From Selaginella moellendorffii (lineage: Eukaryota; Streptophyta; Lycopodiopsida; Selaginellales; Selaginellaceae), in NCBI RefSeq assembly GCF_000143415.4, contig NW_003314262.1, positions 1,353,960 through 1,417,959 of the forward strand: 64,000 bases of DNA, written 5' to 3'. Position numbers and translations under genes: made by a program. How positions within the stretch are numbered: position 1 is the first letter of the stretch; every line of letters begins with the position of its first letter. Shown here in pieces: positions 20,074-29,900 of this stretch. The notes under the pieces were generated by a model, which worked only from the letters and a program-made list of their open reading frames with translations, did no database searches and was not told where the DNA came from.

Positions 20074-21426
20074 ATGGAAGATCGGTCAGAGGAGCCTCTA
20101 GCTTCGTTTGGACTGATAGCCGATGTTCAATACGGCGACAAAGCTGACATTGGTAAGACAAATGTGAGTATTTCCTTCCTTCTGATAACATATACAGTGC
20201 TTTCGCCTTCGCAGTGGCGTCCAATGGCAAGACCAGGAGATACAGAGAGGCTGCAGGAAAGCTTGCCAAAGCTATAGATTTTTTCAATCTCAAGAAGGAC
20301 GAGCTCTTGTAAGCTAGAGTTTCCAATGTCGCTGGTTGATCTAAACGATTCAATTACCAGATTCATGCTATCACTGGGCGACATTGTGGATGGGAACACG
20401 ACCAAGGAGAAAACAATGGAAGACTTTGACGTCGTTCTGGCTGAGCTTCAAAAGGTAACAAGCATTTGGGAGTCAAATCCTTTGCTTTTAATTCTTATGT
20501 CTGACACTGTAGCTCGATCTGGAAGCTGTTCATCTGATTGGAAACCATTGCTTGTCACTGCCCAGAGAGCTCCTAAAGCAGAAACTTTCGATCCCGGCCT
20601 TTTACTACCAGCGCGACTTGTGCCCGGGCTGGAGATTGGTACCATTGCATTCTCTTAAAGTTTGATAACTTTAGCGTTTTCTTTTTTATATTCTCAGGTG
20701 GTGCTGGATACGATGGATATGAGTGTCAAATGGCCCGAACACACACCAAACTATAAGGTTATTTCTCAGTTCTTCAAAGTTCGCAGCTAGAACGAACATC
20801 CTTGATCATGGCAGGAAGCTCTAGATTTCCAAAAATCCCATCCTTTTGGTGTTGATCACCCGCAAATGGCCCTCTGGAATGGAGGCATTGGCTCAAAGCA
20901 GAGAGAGTGGCTAGGCAATGCTGTCCGAGATGCACAAAGGTATGACGACGATGACCATTTCCAGTTTGTTGTCTAAAGCTTTTGTGCTTTGTGTGTAGGA
21001 GCAACACAAAGCTCATAGTTTGTGGACATCACCCAATCGTCGCTGGCTCCTCACCACCAAAGCATTTGGCCTGGAACCATCACCAGGTTAGCCAAGAAGC
21101 TTGTAAATCTTCTTTGATCATCTTGTTTGTCTTCAGATACTGTCAACGCTGCTGGGAAGTCCTGAGGTTGTGCTGTATATTTGCGGTAAGAATAACAACT
21201 TTACACACTACCATCTGTGTAATTCTCGATTTTCGCTTTTGCAGGGCATTACCATTCCGGAGGCTATGCATGTATCAATGGAAAGCATTTTGTGACGCTA
21301 GAAGCCATTCTGGAAGCACCAGAGGGATGGTGTGCCCATGGCTTGCTGAGAATTTACAATGGCTGGATCGAAATACAGGGCTATGGCAGCGTCATTAGCA
21401 GGCGTCTTCACTTTAAAAACATTTAA
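20074..21426 (+). CDS. Mn-dependent ADP-ribose/CDP-alcohol diphosphatase, copy 2
   Basis: Tandem paralogue of the preceding gene with the same exon pattern. It begins MEDRSEEPLASFGLIADVQYGDK and keeps the metal-binding series ADVQ, LSLGDIVDGNTT, GNHCLSLPREL, VVLDTMDMS, WNGGIGSKQREWL, VCGHHPI and GHYHSGGYACINGKH. The C-terminus WCAHGLLRIYNGW and a YGSVISRRLHF end differ from copy 1. About 100 bp separate the genes, so they may share regulation. Substrate preference (ADP-ribose, CDP-alcohols, cyclic ADP-ribose) cannot be told from sequence. The 3' end of this copy has been duplicated downstream as a truncated fragment (21590-21680). Confidence 0.85.
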
Positions 21427-21470
21427 TTTCTATACCCGCCCATACCTGGGTTATGGGATATGTGTTTGGG

Positions 21471-22068
21471 CTTTTATTTACATTCTATGCAAATGAATGA
21501 AATGATTCTTATTCACCAAGGCTATTAATTCTTTTTGAGCGCATAGGTTTGCGGTGTTTTCAGATTCATGAATACAAAAGAAGCAGATTACCCATGGGTT
21601 GCTGAGAATTTACAATGGCTGGATCGAAATAGGGCTATGGCAGCGTCAAAAACATTTAATCTAATTATATATACCCACCCTCGTCACCCAGCCCTAATTC
21701 TGGACTATCGTCCATTTCCTTTTAACCTAATGTTTCAACTTTATAAGGCTCTAAAGTATTCGAATATTCTTATACAACTTTTAATTTCTTTCAATTTCTA
21801 CCAGCATCCAAATCAGCCTTAAGTAGTACTGCTTTTTGGAACTCTTCTTGAGGTTAAGAATACTCAAAATTGCGGGATTCAAGAAAGATTTCCTGAAGAC
21901 TCAAAATTTTTTTCCTAACACTCGGAAATGTTTTCTTGACTTTTATTTACATTCTATGCTAATGAATAAAATGATTCTTAATCACCAAGGCTATTAATTC
22001 TTTTTGATCGCATAGGTTTGCGGTGGATCGTTTTTCAGATTCATGAATACAAAAGAAGCAGATTACCA
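21471..22068 (+). repeat. Tandem duplication of the gene tail and 3' flank
   Basis: A block at 21471-21592 (CTTTTATTTACATTCTATGC ... AAGCAGATTACC) recurs at 21940-22068 with a few changes, an offset of 469 bp. Between them, 21590-21680 repeats the last coding bases of the diphosphatase copy 2 (TGCTGAGAATTTACAATGGC), with a deletion of about 23 bp. The gene tail plus 3' flank was thus duplicated as one unit and the second coding part is dead. The rest up to 22398 shows no gene; a TATA-like GATATAAAG lies near 22253. Confidence 0.8.
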
Positions 22069-22398
22069 ATGTAACTGTGTGAATGCCTGACCAGCCGCAA
22101 CTGACTGCTACAGTGAATGATGTTGCCAACAGACCGCACGTCCGCCATATAAATGCGAAAGTTGCTCAGTCCTTTTCTTGGGCTCAACTTGTCTGGATGC
22201 TGAAATTAATATTTCTGGCCGCAACAGCCAGCAATGTGGAACTTGAACTTATGATATAAAGGTCTCGTCAGGGGATTTCCTGAGCAGTATTCAAGATAAC
22301 AGGGCATTGTTAACAGCAATTCTACACAAGTCTGTTGCCCACAGTCTACAGAAGTTCTTAGCTATTCTTCTTTTAGCTATTCTTCTGGCAATAACTCA

Positions 22399-23932
22399 AT
22401 GGAGTTTCACTACTGGTCTCTGTCTATCTTCTCCCTGCTCGCAATACTAGGAACCGTCTGGTGCTTGGTGAGGATCTTGTACCCGTCAAAAAGATACAAA
22501 GGCCTACCTTGTCCAAGGATGTTTCCGGTAATTGGTCATCTTCACTTGCTCAGACGTGATCCTCATCGTGTTCTTCTCGCACTTGCTCGAGAGTTTGGAC
22601 GCTGCATGTATCTCAAGCTGGGTCAGTATCCATGCCTGGTGCTTTCTTCTGCGGAAGTCACTAAAGAAGCGCTCCAAGGCCATGACATCGCTTTCTCATC
22701 AAGGCCAGCGCTTTCAGCAGCTAGGATTTTCGGTTTCAATGGGTCAGGTGTGCTGTGGGCACCTTACGGGGAACATTTGAAAATGGTGAGGAAATTGTGC
22801 ATCTTGGAGCTGCTGACACCGAGACGGGTGGACTCTTTCGAGTCCATTCGAGCCGAAGAAAGATCGCGTTTCGTGAGTCAACTTCGCGACATTGCAAACA
22901 GGAATGAAGCTGCAGACTTGACAGCCATGCTTCTGAACATGACTCTAAATATCATGATGAGGATCGTGCTTGGGACGAGTAGCGCGACTGTAGACAAAGA
23001 AACAAGCACGGTAAAGGAACTGATCGCTGAAGCTTTTGTTAGCACAGGTGAGTTTCTAGTTGGAGACTATTTGCCTTGGCTAAGCCTGCTCGACACAAAG
23101 AAGAAATCCCGTATGAAAGCTTTGAAAGAACAGATGAGCTCCTATTTGCAGAAGCAGATTGAAGAACACCATAATCAGAATGATAAGTCCGCTGACTTCA
23201 TGACACTTATGTTACAGAGCCCAGAAATTGGAAGCAATGATGTTGCGATCAAAGCTGTGATTGCGGTAAGGACAGACAGTAGCCTTGTTTGAGCTAGCGG
23301 GCTTACAACTTGAAAAACTTCTGCAGGATATGATTGCTGGAGGAACAGACACGAGTGCTATCACTGTGGAATGGGCATTAGCTGAGCTACTGAAGCATCC
23401 AGATTTGATGGCTAAAGCACAGGAAGAACTTGACAACGTTCTAGGAAGAAAGTCTCAGGTTCAGGGGGGTCACCTTCCCAAGCTCGAATATCTTGCTGCA
23501 GTGATCAAAGAAACGCTCCGGCTCCATCCACCGGGTCCGCTGCTTATCCACGAGACAACACAAAACTGTCAGCTCAAGAACGTATTTGTACCACAAAAAA
23601 CTCTAGCCTTTATCAACCTCTATGCATTGGGCAGGGACGAGAGTACCTGGGTCGACCCTCTGAAGTTTGATCCGAACAGGTTCATAGATAAGAAAAACGA
23701 TGGCTGTGGTCACGACTTTGGAGATTACCTTCCATTTGGAGCTGGTCGACGTGGTTGTCCTGGTATGCATCTGGCACTCACAGTGGTTTCGGTTACGTTG
23801 GCGAGCTTGTTGTATGGCTTCAACTGGAAAATGCCAGACGGTATGAGCTTCGAGCATTTGGATATGAGTGAGGGAGCTGGATTCACCATTCCCCGTGCAC
23901 TTCCCTTGAAGCTTGTTCCTTTGCCTCGATAA
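22399..23932 (+). CDS. Cytochrome P450, A-type (CYP71-clan-like)
   Basis: Two exons (22399-23265, 23327-23932; 61-bp intron) give 490 residues, the normal length. An N-terminal membrane anchor (FSLLAILGTVWCLVRIL) is followed by a Pro-rich hinge (CPRMFPVIGHL). I-helix oxygen-binding motif AGGTDTS, K-helix ETLRLHPP, the DPNRF (PERF-type) motif and heme loop FGAGRRGCPG with the Cys ligand are intact. The intron sits just before the I-helix (VIA|DMIAGGTDTS), the ancestral intron position of plant A-type P450s. It should be an ER-anchored monooxygenase of specialised metabolism. Family number and substrate cannot be read from sequence. It stands alone, with no neighbouring pathway genes. Confidence 0.9.
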
Positions 23933-24010
23933 ACATAAAAACTGCTTTGTCTCCTGATAATTAAGAGGTTAGATAATACTTAATAATAAATTGAGTTAAA
24001 AAAACGTTAA

Positions 24011-24617
24011 ATGTCAACAGTCGCGACCGGTGAGTGTCCAAAGGTGACGTACCGGTTTTACTGGAAATCATCGCAGTTCCATTCTCATCACGGAGCCTGC
24101 GAGCGAGGTTCCGGTCCAAGTCGAGGCTGCAGCAAGCGATTCACTTCACGCCGATCCTGAAAAGCAGCAGCAAGATCAAGAGCAGCAAAATCATCCGCAG
24201 GAACAGCAGCAGCATCAAGAAAAGCCAAACAAATCCGGTCACAAGAACTGTGTACCTCCAGTTCTAGTCCAAAATTTCAAGCGGCCCATCTGGAACCGCG
24301 ACGCTCACGTCGATTACCGCTCCATCTACGACCGGGACACCACTTGCGGTGTTTTCGTTGGGAAGCTCCAGCCTCCATCGCCGCCCAGGAGACCGCCACC
24401 CAAGCCGAAGAGGCAGCCGTCTCTCGTGCTCACGCAGATCACCCTCGACTACACCAAGTACGTCGATCCTCCTGCGCCGGTTGCCTTGTCTCCAAGGGAC
24501 CTCGCCGACTTTGAGGCCTCCTTCGCAACTACAAGCCCAAGAGACGTAAGTTCTTTCTTTCCCGTGCTAGAAACTTGAAAAGAAGCTTTTTTTACCTCCG
24601 CAGAAGAAAAAGAAGTA
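24011..24617 (+). CDS. Small unknown gene abutting the heat-shock protein
   Basis: Best model: ATG at 24011, donor at 24030 (GACCG|GTGAGT), acceptor at about 24120 or 24132, a second intron 24547-24603, and a stop TAA at 24615-24617. The protein is Gln/Glu/His-rich at first (DPEKQQQDQEQQNH), then has VLVQNFKRPIWNRDAHVDY, a Pro-rich stretch (PPSPPRRPPPKPKRQP), DYTKYVDPPAPVALSPRDL and a final KKKK. I do not recognise it. The stop lies only 4 bp before the ATG of the next ORF and in the same reading frame. It may be a separate gene, a uORF-bearing leader of the heat-shock gene, or an N-terminal part cut off by the stop. Confidence 0.45.
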
Positions 24618-24621
24618 AGCG

Positions 24622-25120
24622 ATGGCAAGCACCTCCGTCGACGTGAAAGAACTCCCAGCGTCGTATGTTTTCGTCGCTGATGTTCCTGGAATGAAGAACA
24701 CGGACGTCAAGGTACGCACCTTCTTTCCTTCTTGTTTTCGGGGTTTTTCGTGTTCTACGGCCGCTCGAAGTTCGTTCTTCTCGAGAGTCCTGTCAAGAGA
24801 AGGCAGTGTGTTAATCCAAACGAGAGACGCGTTACCAGGTCCAGATCGAGAACGATAGCATTCTCAAGATCAGTGGAGATCGCAAGCGCGACAATGACAA
24901 CTCTCACTACGACACCAAGTTCGTGCGGGTGGAACGATCCGCAGGGAAGTTCATGCGGAAGTTCAATCTGCCCGCAAACGCAGCTCTCGACTCCGTCTCT
25001 GCCGCATGCCAGGACGGCCTGCTCACTGTAGTAGTGCCAAAGATCCCTCCTCCTGAACCATACAAGCCCAAAACTTACGACATAAACGTCGGAGCGATGC
25101 ACCTGACCAGTCCACCGTGA
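24622..25120 (+). CDS. Class II cytosolic small heat-shock protein
   Basis: Two exons (24622-24711, 24839-25120) give 123 residues. The N-terminus [18 protein letters not shown], core [33 protein letters not shown], and [21 protein letters not shown] match plant class II sHSPs: a complete alpha-crystallin domain with the GLLTV (I-x-V-type) anchor. These ATP-independent chaperones form oligomers in the cytosol and hold unfolding proteins. The N-terminal arm is very short compared with the usual 30-40 residues. Class II sHSPs are often intronless, so the 127-bp intron after residue 30 is notable. No clean heat-shock element triplet was found in the 100 bp before the start. Confidence 0.85.
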
Positions 25121-25213
25121 GGCAGAAATTTGTGAAAAAACAAACTTCTTCACCATTTCTTAGTCACAACTGATAACACTCCGTTTTCTCACCATTAAAC
25201 GCAAGCGTTTCAC

Positions 25214-26369
25214 CTATAACTTTGGACAGGAGTTCGCTCTAGCTTTTGCAGTCGGGCCTGAGTAAAAGAGAAAACAACAGTGCTCAATAAGAAATGAAAA
25301 CGAAATAAGAAAAACTCTTACACATTCCGTAATAGCAAGGTTGTCGAGACGCTGAATCTTCTTCTAAAGGCGGCGGAGTCTGGCCGTAGATAAAATCACA
25401 GCTCATGTCTTCGAAGTCTACAAGTTAGAAAAACTTAGCTCCAATCCGTTGGAAGAGAAAAACTTACTGGGAACCATCGTCATGGGCACACCGAGTTCTT
25501 TCGCAAAAAATCTCTGGGATGGGACCTTGCACATGTTGGTACACAAGCCCACGCATGCCGAGCGCTCCAAAACTCTACATGCCAAAAACGAGAAGCAAAA
25601 ATTCTAAATAAAAAACGAAAAAGGAGACAGAACAAACACTATGCCTGCATTTCTGGATGTGAACACCACTTTTTTGCTTCACTCCATCAACCTCCACTTC
25701 GATCACCTGAGTTTAATTTTAGAGACAGACACTAACAACACTACCAACACACCTCGCTTGGTCCAATCAACCAACTCGTGAACAGTGTAGTGCCGTGAGC
25801 ATAAAACTCCGCTGTAGCTCTAGATACCGGCAAGATAGTCCGAACCTATAGTGTCAGGCGCTAAATGTGAACAAGATGTTGACAAACTCGAAAACCTGGA
25901 AGAAACCGCTGCATACCATAGCTCCGATCCACCAAGGCATGAGAGACTCTAATACTCGCAGTACCATTTCGTGCTGTTGCACAGGAGTCCGGCCTTGCAT
26001 CATCTTCCTTGCTACGTCCACAAAGCCATCAAACCCAGGAAGGCTGGTGGTTTTTCCTGCAGCACAGAACAACGACGGAGCTTTAGAAAAAGCTGAGACA
26101 AAACCGATCAAAGTACCAGAGATTTTGGACATGGCTCCAACGAAGACGAGTATCATCCGCTTGTCAAGCCAGGAATCGTTGTAAGAGGAGATCTGTCCCA
26201 TCGGAGCAGGCCTCCATGTTTCTTCAAGCCTTCCAGATGCCGCGGCCCTGCACTTAAGAGTAAAAGCACCACAAGCTCTCGATGTTCTTCCCGACTGTCT
26301 AGAAAGATCCCTCTTGATTTCCAGACTAAACGAACCAACATTCGCGATGGAAGAAGCACCAGCAGCCAT
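25214..26369 (-). CDS. D27-like beta-carotene isomerase family protein
   Basis: Minus-strand gene of about six exons. Exon 1 runs from MAAGASSIANVGSFSLE (a chloroplast-transit-like Ser/Arg-rich start; ATGs at 26444 and 26462 are in frame too) through YNDSWLDKRMIL and GFDGFVDVARKMMQGR. Later exons give FYAHGTTLFTSWLIGPSE, VIEVEVDGVKQKSGVHIQKCR, SACVGLCTNMCKVPSQRFF, PNFEDMSCDFIYGQTPPP and a Cys-containing tail ending SCPKL. These match DWARF27 and its paralogues, iron-containing plastid proteins that isomerise carotenoids early in strigolactone and related pathways. The GRxxxQQxxMVLRVLESL pattern looks closer to D27-LIKE1 than to D27 itself, which is judgement from memory. It shares a short intergenic space with the next minus-strand gene. 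Confidence 0.85.
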
Positions 26370-26600
26370 GCCGGCTCGCAGGTTCTTCCTCCGCAAAAAT
26401 ATTCCTACGGTGTTTGTCCTTTTCAATCCGGAATCTGATTCCATGGAGCATACTGGAAGCATGTAAAACAAAACACGAGTGAGAGATAAGTTCGCGAAAA
26501 CAGTGAAAAAACAGAGCCAAAGATTCTACCTTGCAAACTTTGCAAAGAATAAATACTAGATGTAGAAAGCAGTGAAAAAGGAATTTTTTTCATACCTCTA

Positions 26601-26934
26601 TCAAGAATCTATCTCCATGGCTTTGGCAGCCCCCGCTGCCTTCACTAAGCTCTTCTTCTTCTTCTTCTTGCTAACTTTCTTCTTGATCTTCACCGAATCG
26701 ATCTATCGATAGCACAGAGCTGCGTAAATGCGAATAAAATCATGGTATCCATACCTTCATCTTGTTTTGGTTTGGAATTCTCTTGGCCTGCTTGTCAAGC
26801 TGTTCTTTCTCCCCTGCGCCAGCCACAATCAGGTGAGATTTCTATCAGAGAATCACAAATGCCTACTCTTGAGATCAAACTCGTGCTGCCGGGCGCGCGT
26901 GGCGAGGTTGTTCTTCTTCGACATCGCAAGAACC
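26601..26934 (-). CDS. Small Lys-rich basic protein
   Basis: Three short exons on the minus strand encode about 71 residues: MSKKNNLATRARQHEFDLK, then REKEQLDKQAKRIPNQNKMK, then a run of lysines (KIKKKVSKKKKKKSLVK) and the end AAGAAKAMEIDS. Small proteins of this MSKK-NLATRAR type occur across plants. The charge pattern suggests a nucleolar or RNA-binding role, but no function is established here. The start (26934) is only 56 bp from the CFAP57 start on the other strand, so the two share a bidirectional promoter with a TAGGGTT element (26948). Confidence 0.6.
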
Positions 26935-26989
26935 CTAAGTTTTAGTTTTAGGGTTCTACCTATCTCTCTCTTTTGTCATTGTTTCTGGA

Positions 26990-29900
26990 ATGGAGGAGGG
27001 AGATTTGGCGCTGGAGACCGGCCCCTCTCTGAGGCCAATGTAGGCATCGTTGCGCTCGTCCTGATGGAAAATCCAAGCGTTTTCTTGGTTTTGGCAGATA
27101 CGCGTTTGGATTCGAGGCCATTCCCGGGAAGAACAAGCAAATGGTGTGCATCGACGAGCACACCATCGCCTATGCTCTCGGCTGCAATCTCGTCTTCCAC
27201 AAGTACAATCCTTTCGATTCTTTTGTAGAATTTGTTCTACTTTTTCTTTCTTGATCAGTTTCCTCGACAAGACAATGCATTTCATCGTCATGAACAGTGG
27301 AGTCCAGGTGAGAGAATAGAAAGGATCTCTATTCAGACAAACTCTTTCTTCCTATTCTTTTCTTTTTCAGAGCATCGTTTCTCTGACTTCTACACCGAGT
27401 GGGAGCCTCGTTGCAGTGTGTGAGAAGATGAAAACTGGTCACGGCCAGGTGCATAGATTTTTCCTTATGTGCTTTTATGATCATTGATCTGGGACTGTCA
27501 TGTTCGTCGATTGTAGATTTCGATTGTCGACACAAAGAAGCTCAAAGTTGTGCAAACACTCATCTCCACAAGTCCCGCAGGTGGCTATTAATTTCACTCT
27601 TGGTATGTTGGGACCATTGTGTTGTTGGTTTCTTTGTTATTCTCATCACAGGTGTGATTGTTTTGAAGAGCTTGAAGTGTGCGCTCTATCGAAGAACGAG
27701 CAAAAGGCAGTCGCTGTCACAAAGAACGTGAAAGGTTCTGTAATCTGTTGGGAGCTCGAGCACGGCAAGGTCCGCTTGAAAAAGAATGGAGAATTGATGC
27801 TCACTGCTTACGTTTTTGTTTTTCAATAGGTTTTGACGACTATACCAATTTTTGTGGAGATCACGGGAGTGACTGTGAATCCCCATGATAGCGACGAGTT
27901 TGCCACTTGTGGTTAGTCCTTCTTTCAAGTAAAATAGTTTTCATACGTCTTTTGAGCATGCAGGGCCTACACATTTTAGAATATGGAGCCTCAAAGGTGG
28001 AACTACCAAGAGCTTCGCTGTTCCTGGCCTTCAAGTCACTAATCAGGCGCTTACTCTCACGGACCATGATTGGCTCCAGGATGGCGGGCTTGCTGTTTCG
28101 ACAGTAGAGGATATGATACTGATAGTACGAGACGGACGCATAGAGAGTGTAAGTATTTGATTTCAGATGGACTTGTAGCTTCACAGAGTTTTCGCTGCAG
28201 AAACTGGTAGACACAGGGCACACACTGCGTTTAGTGGCCACTCGGAACGGATTTCTCACGGGAAGGGACGACGGCACTCTGACTGACTTTAAGGTTTAGT
28301 TGTTGTTTCGTTGAAGAATTAATCCGAACTTTCTTTCCTCCACAGGCCCGTGGAAGACCTCCTGTTTATACAGGAACCGTTCTTACTAGGTGCACATCCT
28401 AACATGATTGAGATATTCGTCCTCAGTCTTTAAACTTTACAGAACTCGTGGTCCGATTTCCTGTATTGCGCTACCTCCGAATGTGGATGCCCTGGCTTAT
28501 GTTCAACAGGTAAATGCTTTGGTTTTTCTGGTCATAACTGAAAATTGTGCCACGCTAGATAACAGGAAGGTATTGTGCTCAAGGTTGACTATGCGGACTT
28601 TGAGTCGGAGGGCCCGAAAGATCTCATGGACATGCATGGTAGACTGTAAGAAGAAAGATATTGTTCTACAATCTTTCTTGTTTTGTACAGTGATTGACCT
28701 TGCGGCTGTTTCTGGAATGGATATTTGCGTTCGTCGCAGATTGATTGCAACTTGTAGTAACGATAAAATGGTGCGGGTGTGGAGCTACTGTCGACTTTTG
28801 TGCGACTTAACTTACGCGTAAGCATGTATCCTTGTCTACATGCCATTCACTTCTGTCATTTGCAGTTGTCACGAGCAACCAAGCAGCATAGCCATCAGCC
28901 CCTGGGGCTACGAGCTCGCAGTGGGAATGGCATACTCAAGCATCTTGCTGTTTGGTATCATGGCCTCTCGGTGAGCTTCAGAACGAAAATAACGTGTTAT
29001 CTAATCACCTCTTCCTGCTTTGCTTGTAAAGGCTAGAGCCCCGGAGGGAAGTTGCGCTGCAAGGCTGTGGAGCAATAAAGTACAGTCCAAGTGGTGACAT
29101 GGTTGCGGCTTTATGCGGGCGTGAGATTGTTATCTACTCGAGCTTTACGTGGGAAGTGCTTACAGTATTGAAGGTACTTGCACAGTTCTTGTGCTAATTT
29201 TCTCCCGCGAATTTATTGCAGGGACATATCAATAAGGTGACGTCGATTGCGTGGTCCAGTAACTCTGTTCATCTAGCATCAGCTGGACTGGACGGTGCCA
29301 CCTACAGATGGGCTGTTGACGACTTTAGGCGGCACGAGGAATGCGTCACGAAGGGATCGCAGTATGCCAGTATACTTTACGACCACAGCCGGTATTTCCT
29401 ATACAGCTGCGGTCCGGGCCTTCCGTTGCGAATCATCAGCACCAGTAACAAGCCCCCACCGGAGATTCTCAACACTTTCCCGAACGAAGTTATTATCGGA
29501 GTATGGGATGGCACAGGGGACGGTGACTGGGCAAACAGGGTACAGGGGGCTCCGATTCTTGTGCGAGCTTCAAGACCAACCAAGCTATGGCCAACTTGTC
29601 GGCTATTTCCAGAGGCGAATGGTTTNNNNNNNNNNNNNNNNNNNNNNNNNNNNNNNNNNNNNNNNNNNNNNNNNNNNNNNNNNNNNNNNNNNNNNNNNNN
29701 NNNNNNNNNNNNNNNNNNNNNNNNNATACGCAAGAGCTGCATGGTTACGCTTATCCTTTTGCGAGCAACAAGACTTCTCCTCTTATGAAGTTTCCACAGC
29801 AGTCAGGTATGGTGACTGAATTTTGACGATATAGTTTCCCAGCTCATCTGTGCATTCTTACCAGGTCGGATTGCTGCAATGTGTGTTGACGAAACGCATA

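Noticed and set aside
24545..24603. Heat-shock element (GAA-TTC triplets) near GAAACTTGAAAAGAAG
   Set aside because: Spacing of the GAA and TTC units does not fit the 5-bp periodic pattern.
26622..26720. Plus-strand hydrophobic peptide MALAAPAAFTKLFFFFF
   Set aside because: It is the antisense of the Lys-rich exon (AAG repeats) of the small basic protein.
29216..29826. ORFs crossing the N run
   Set aside because: They include 34 unknown residues; only the flanking CFAP57 exons are supported.
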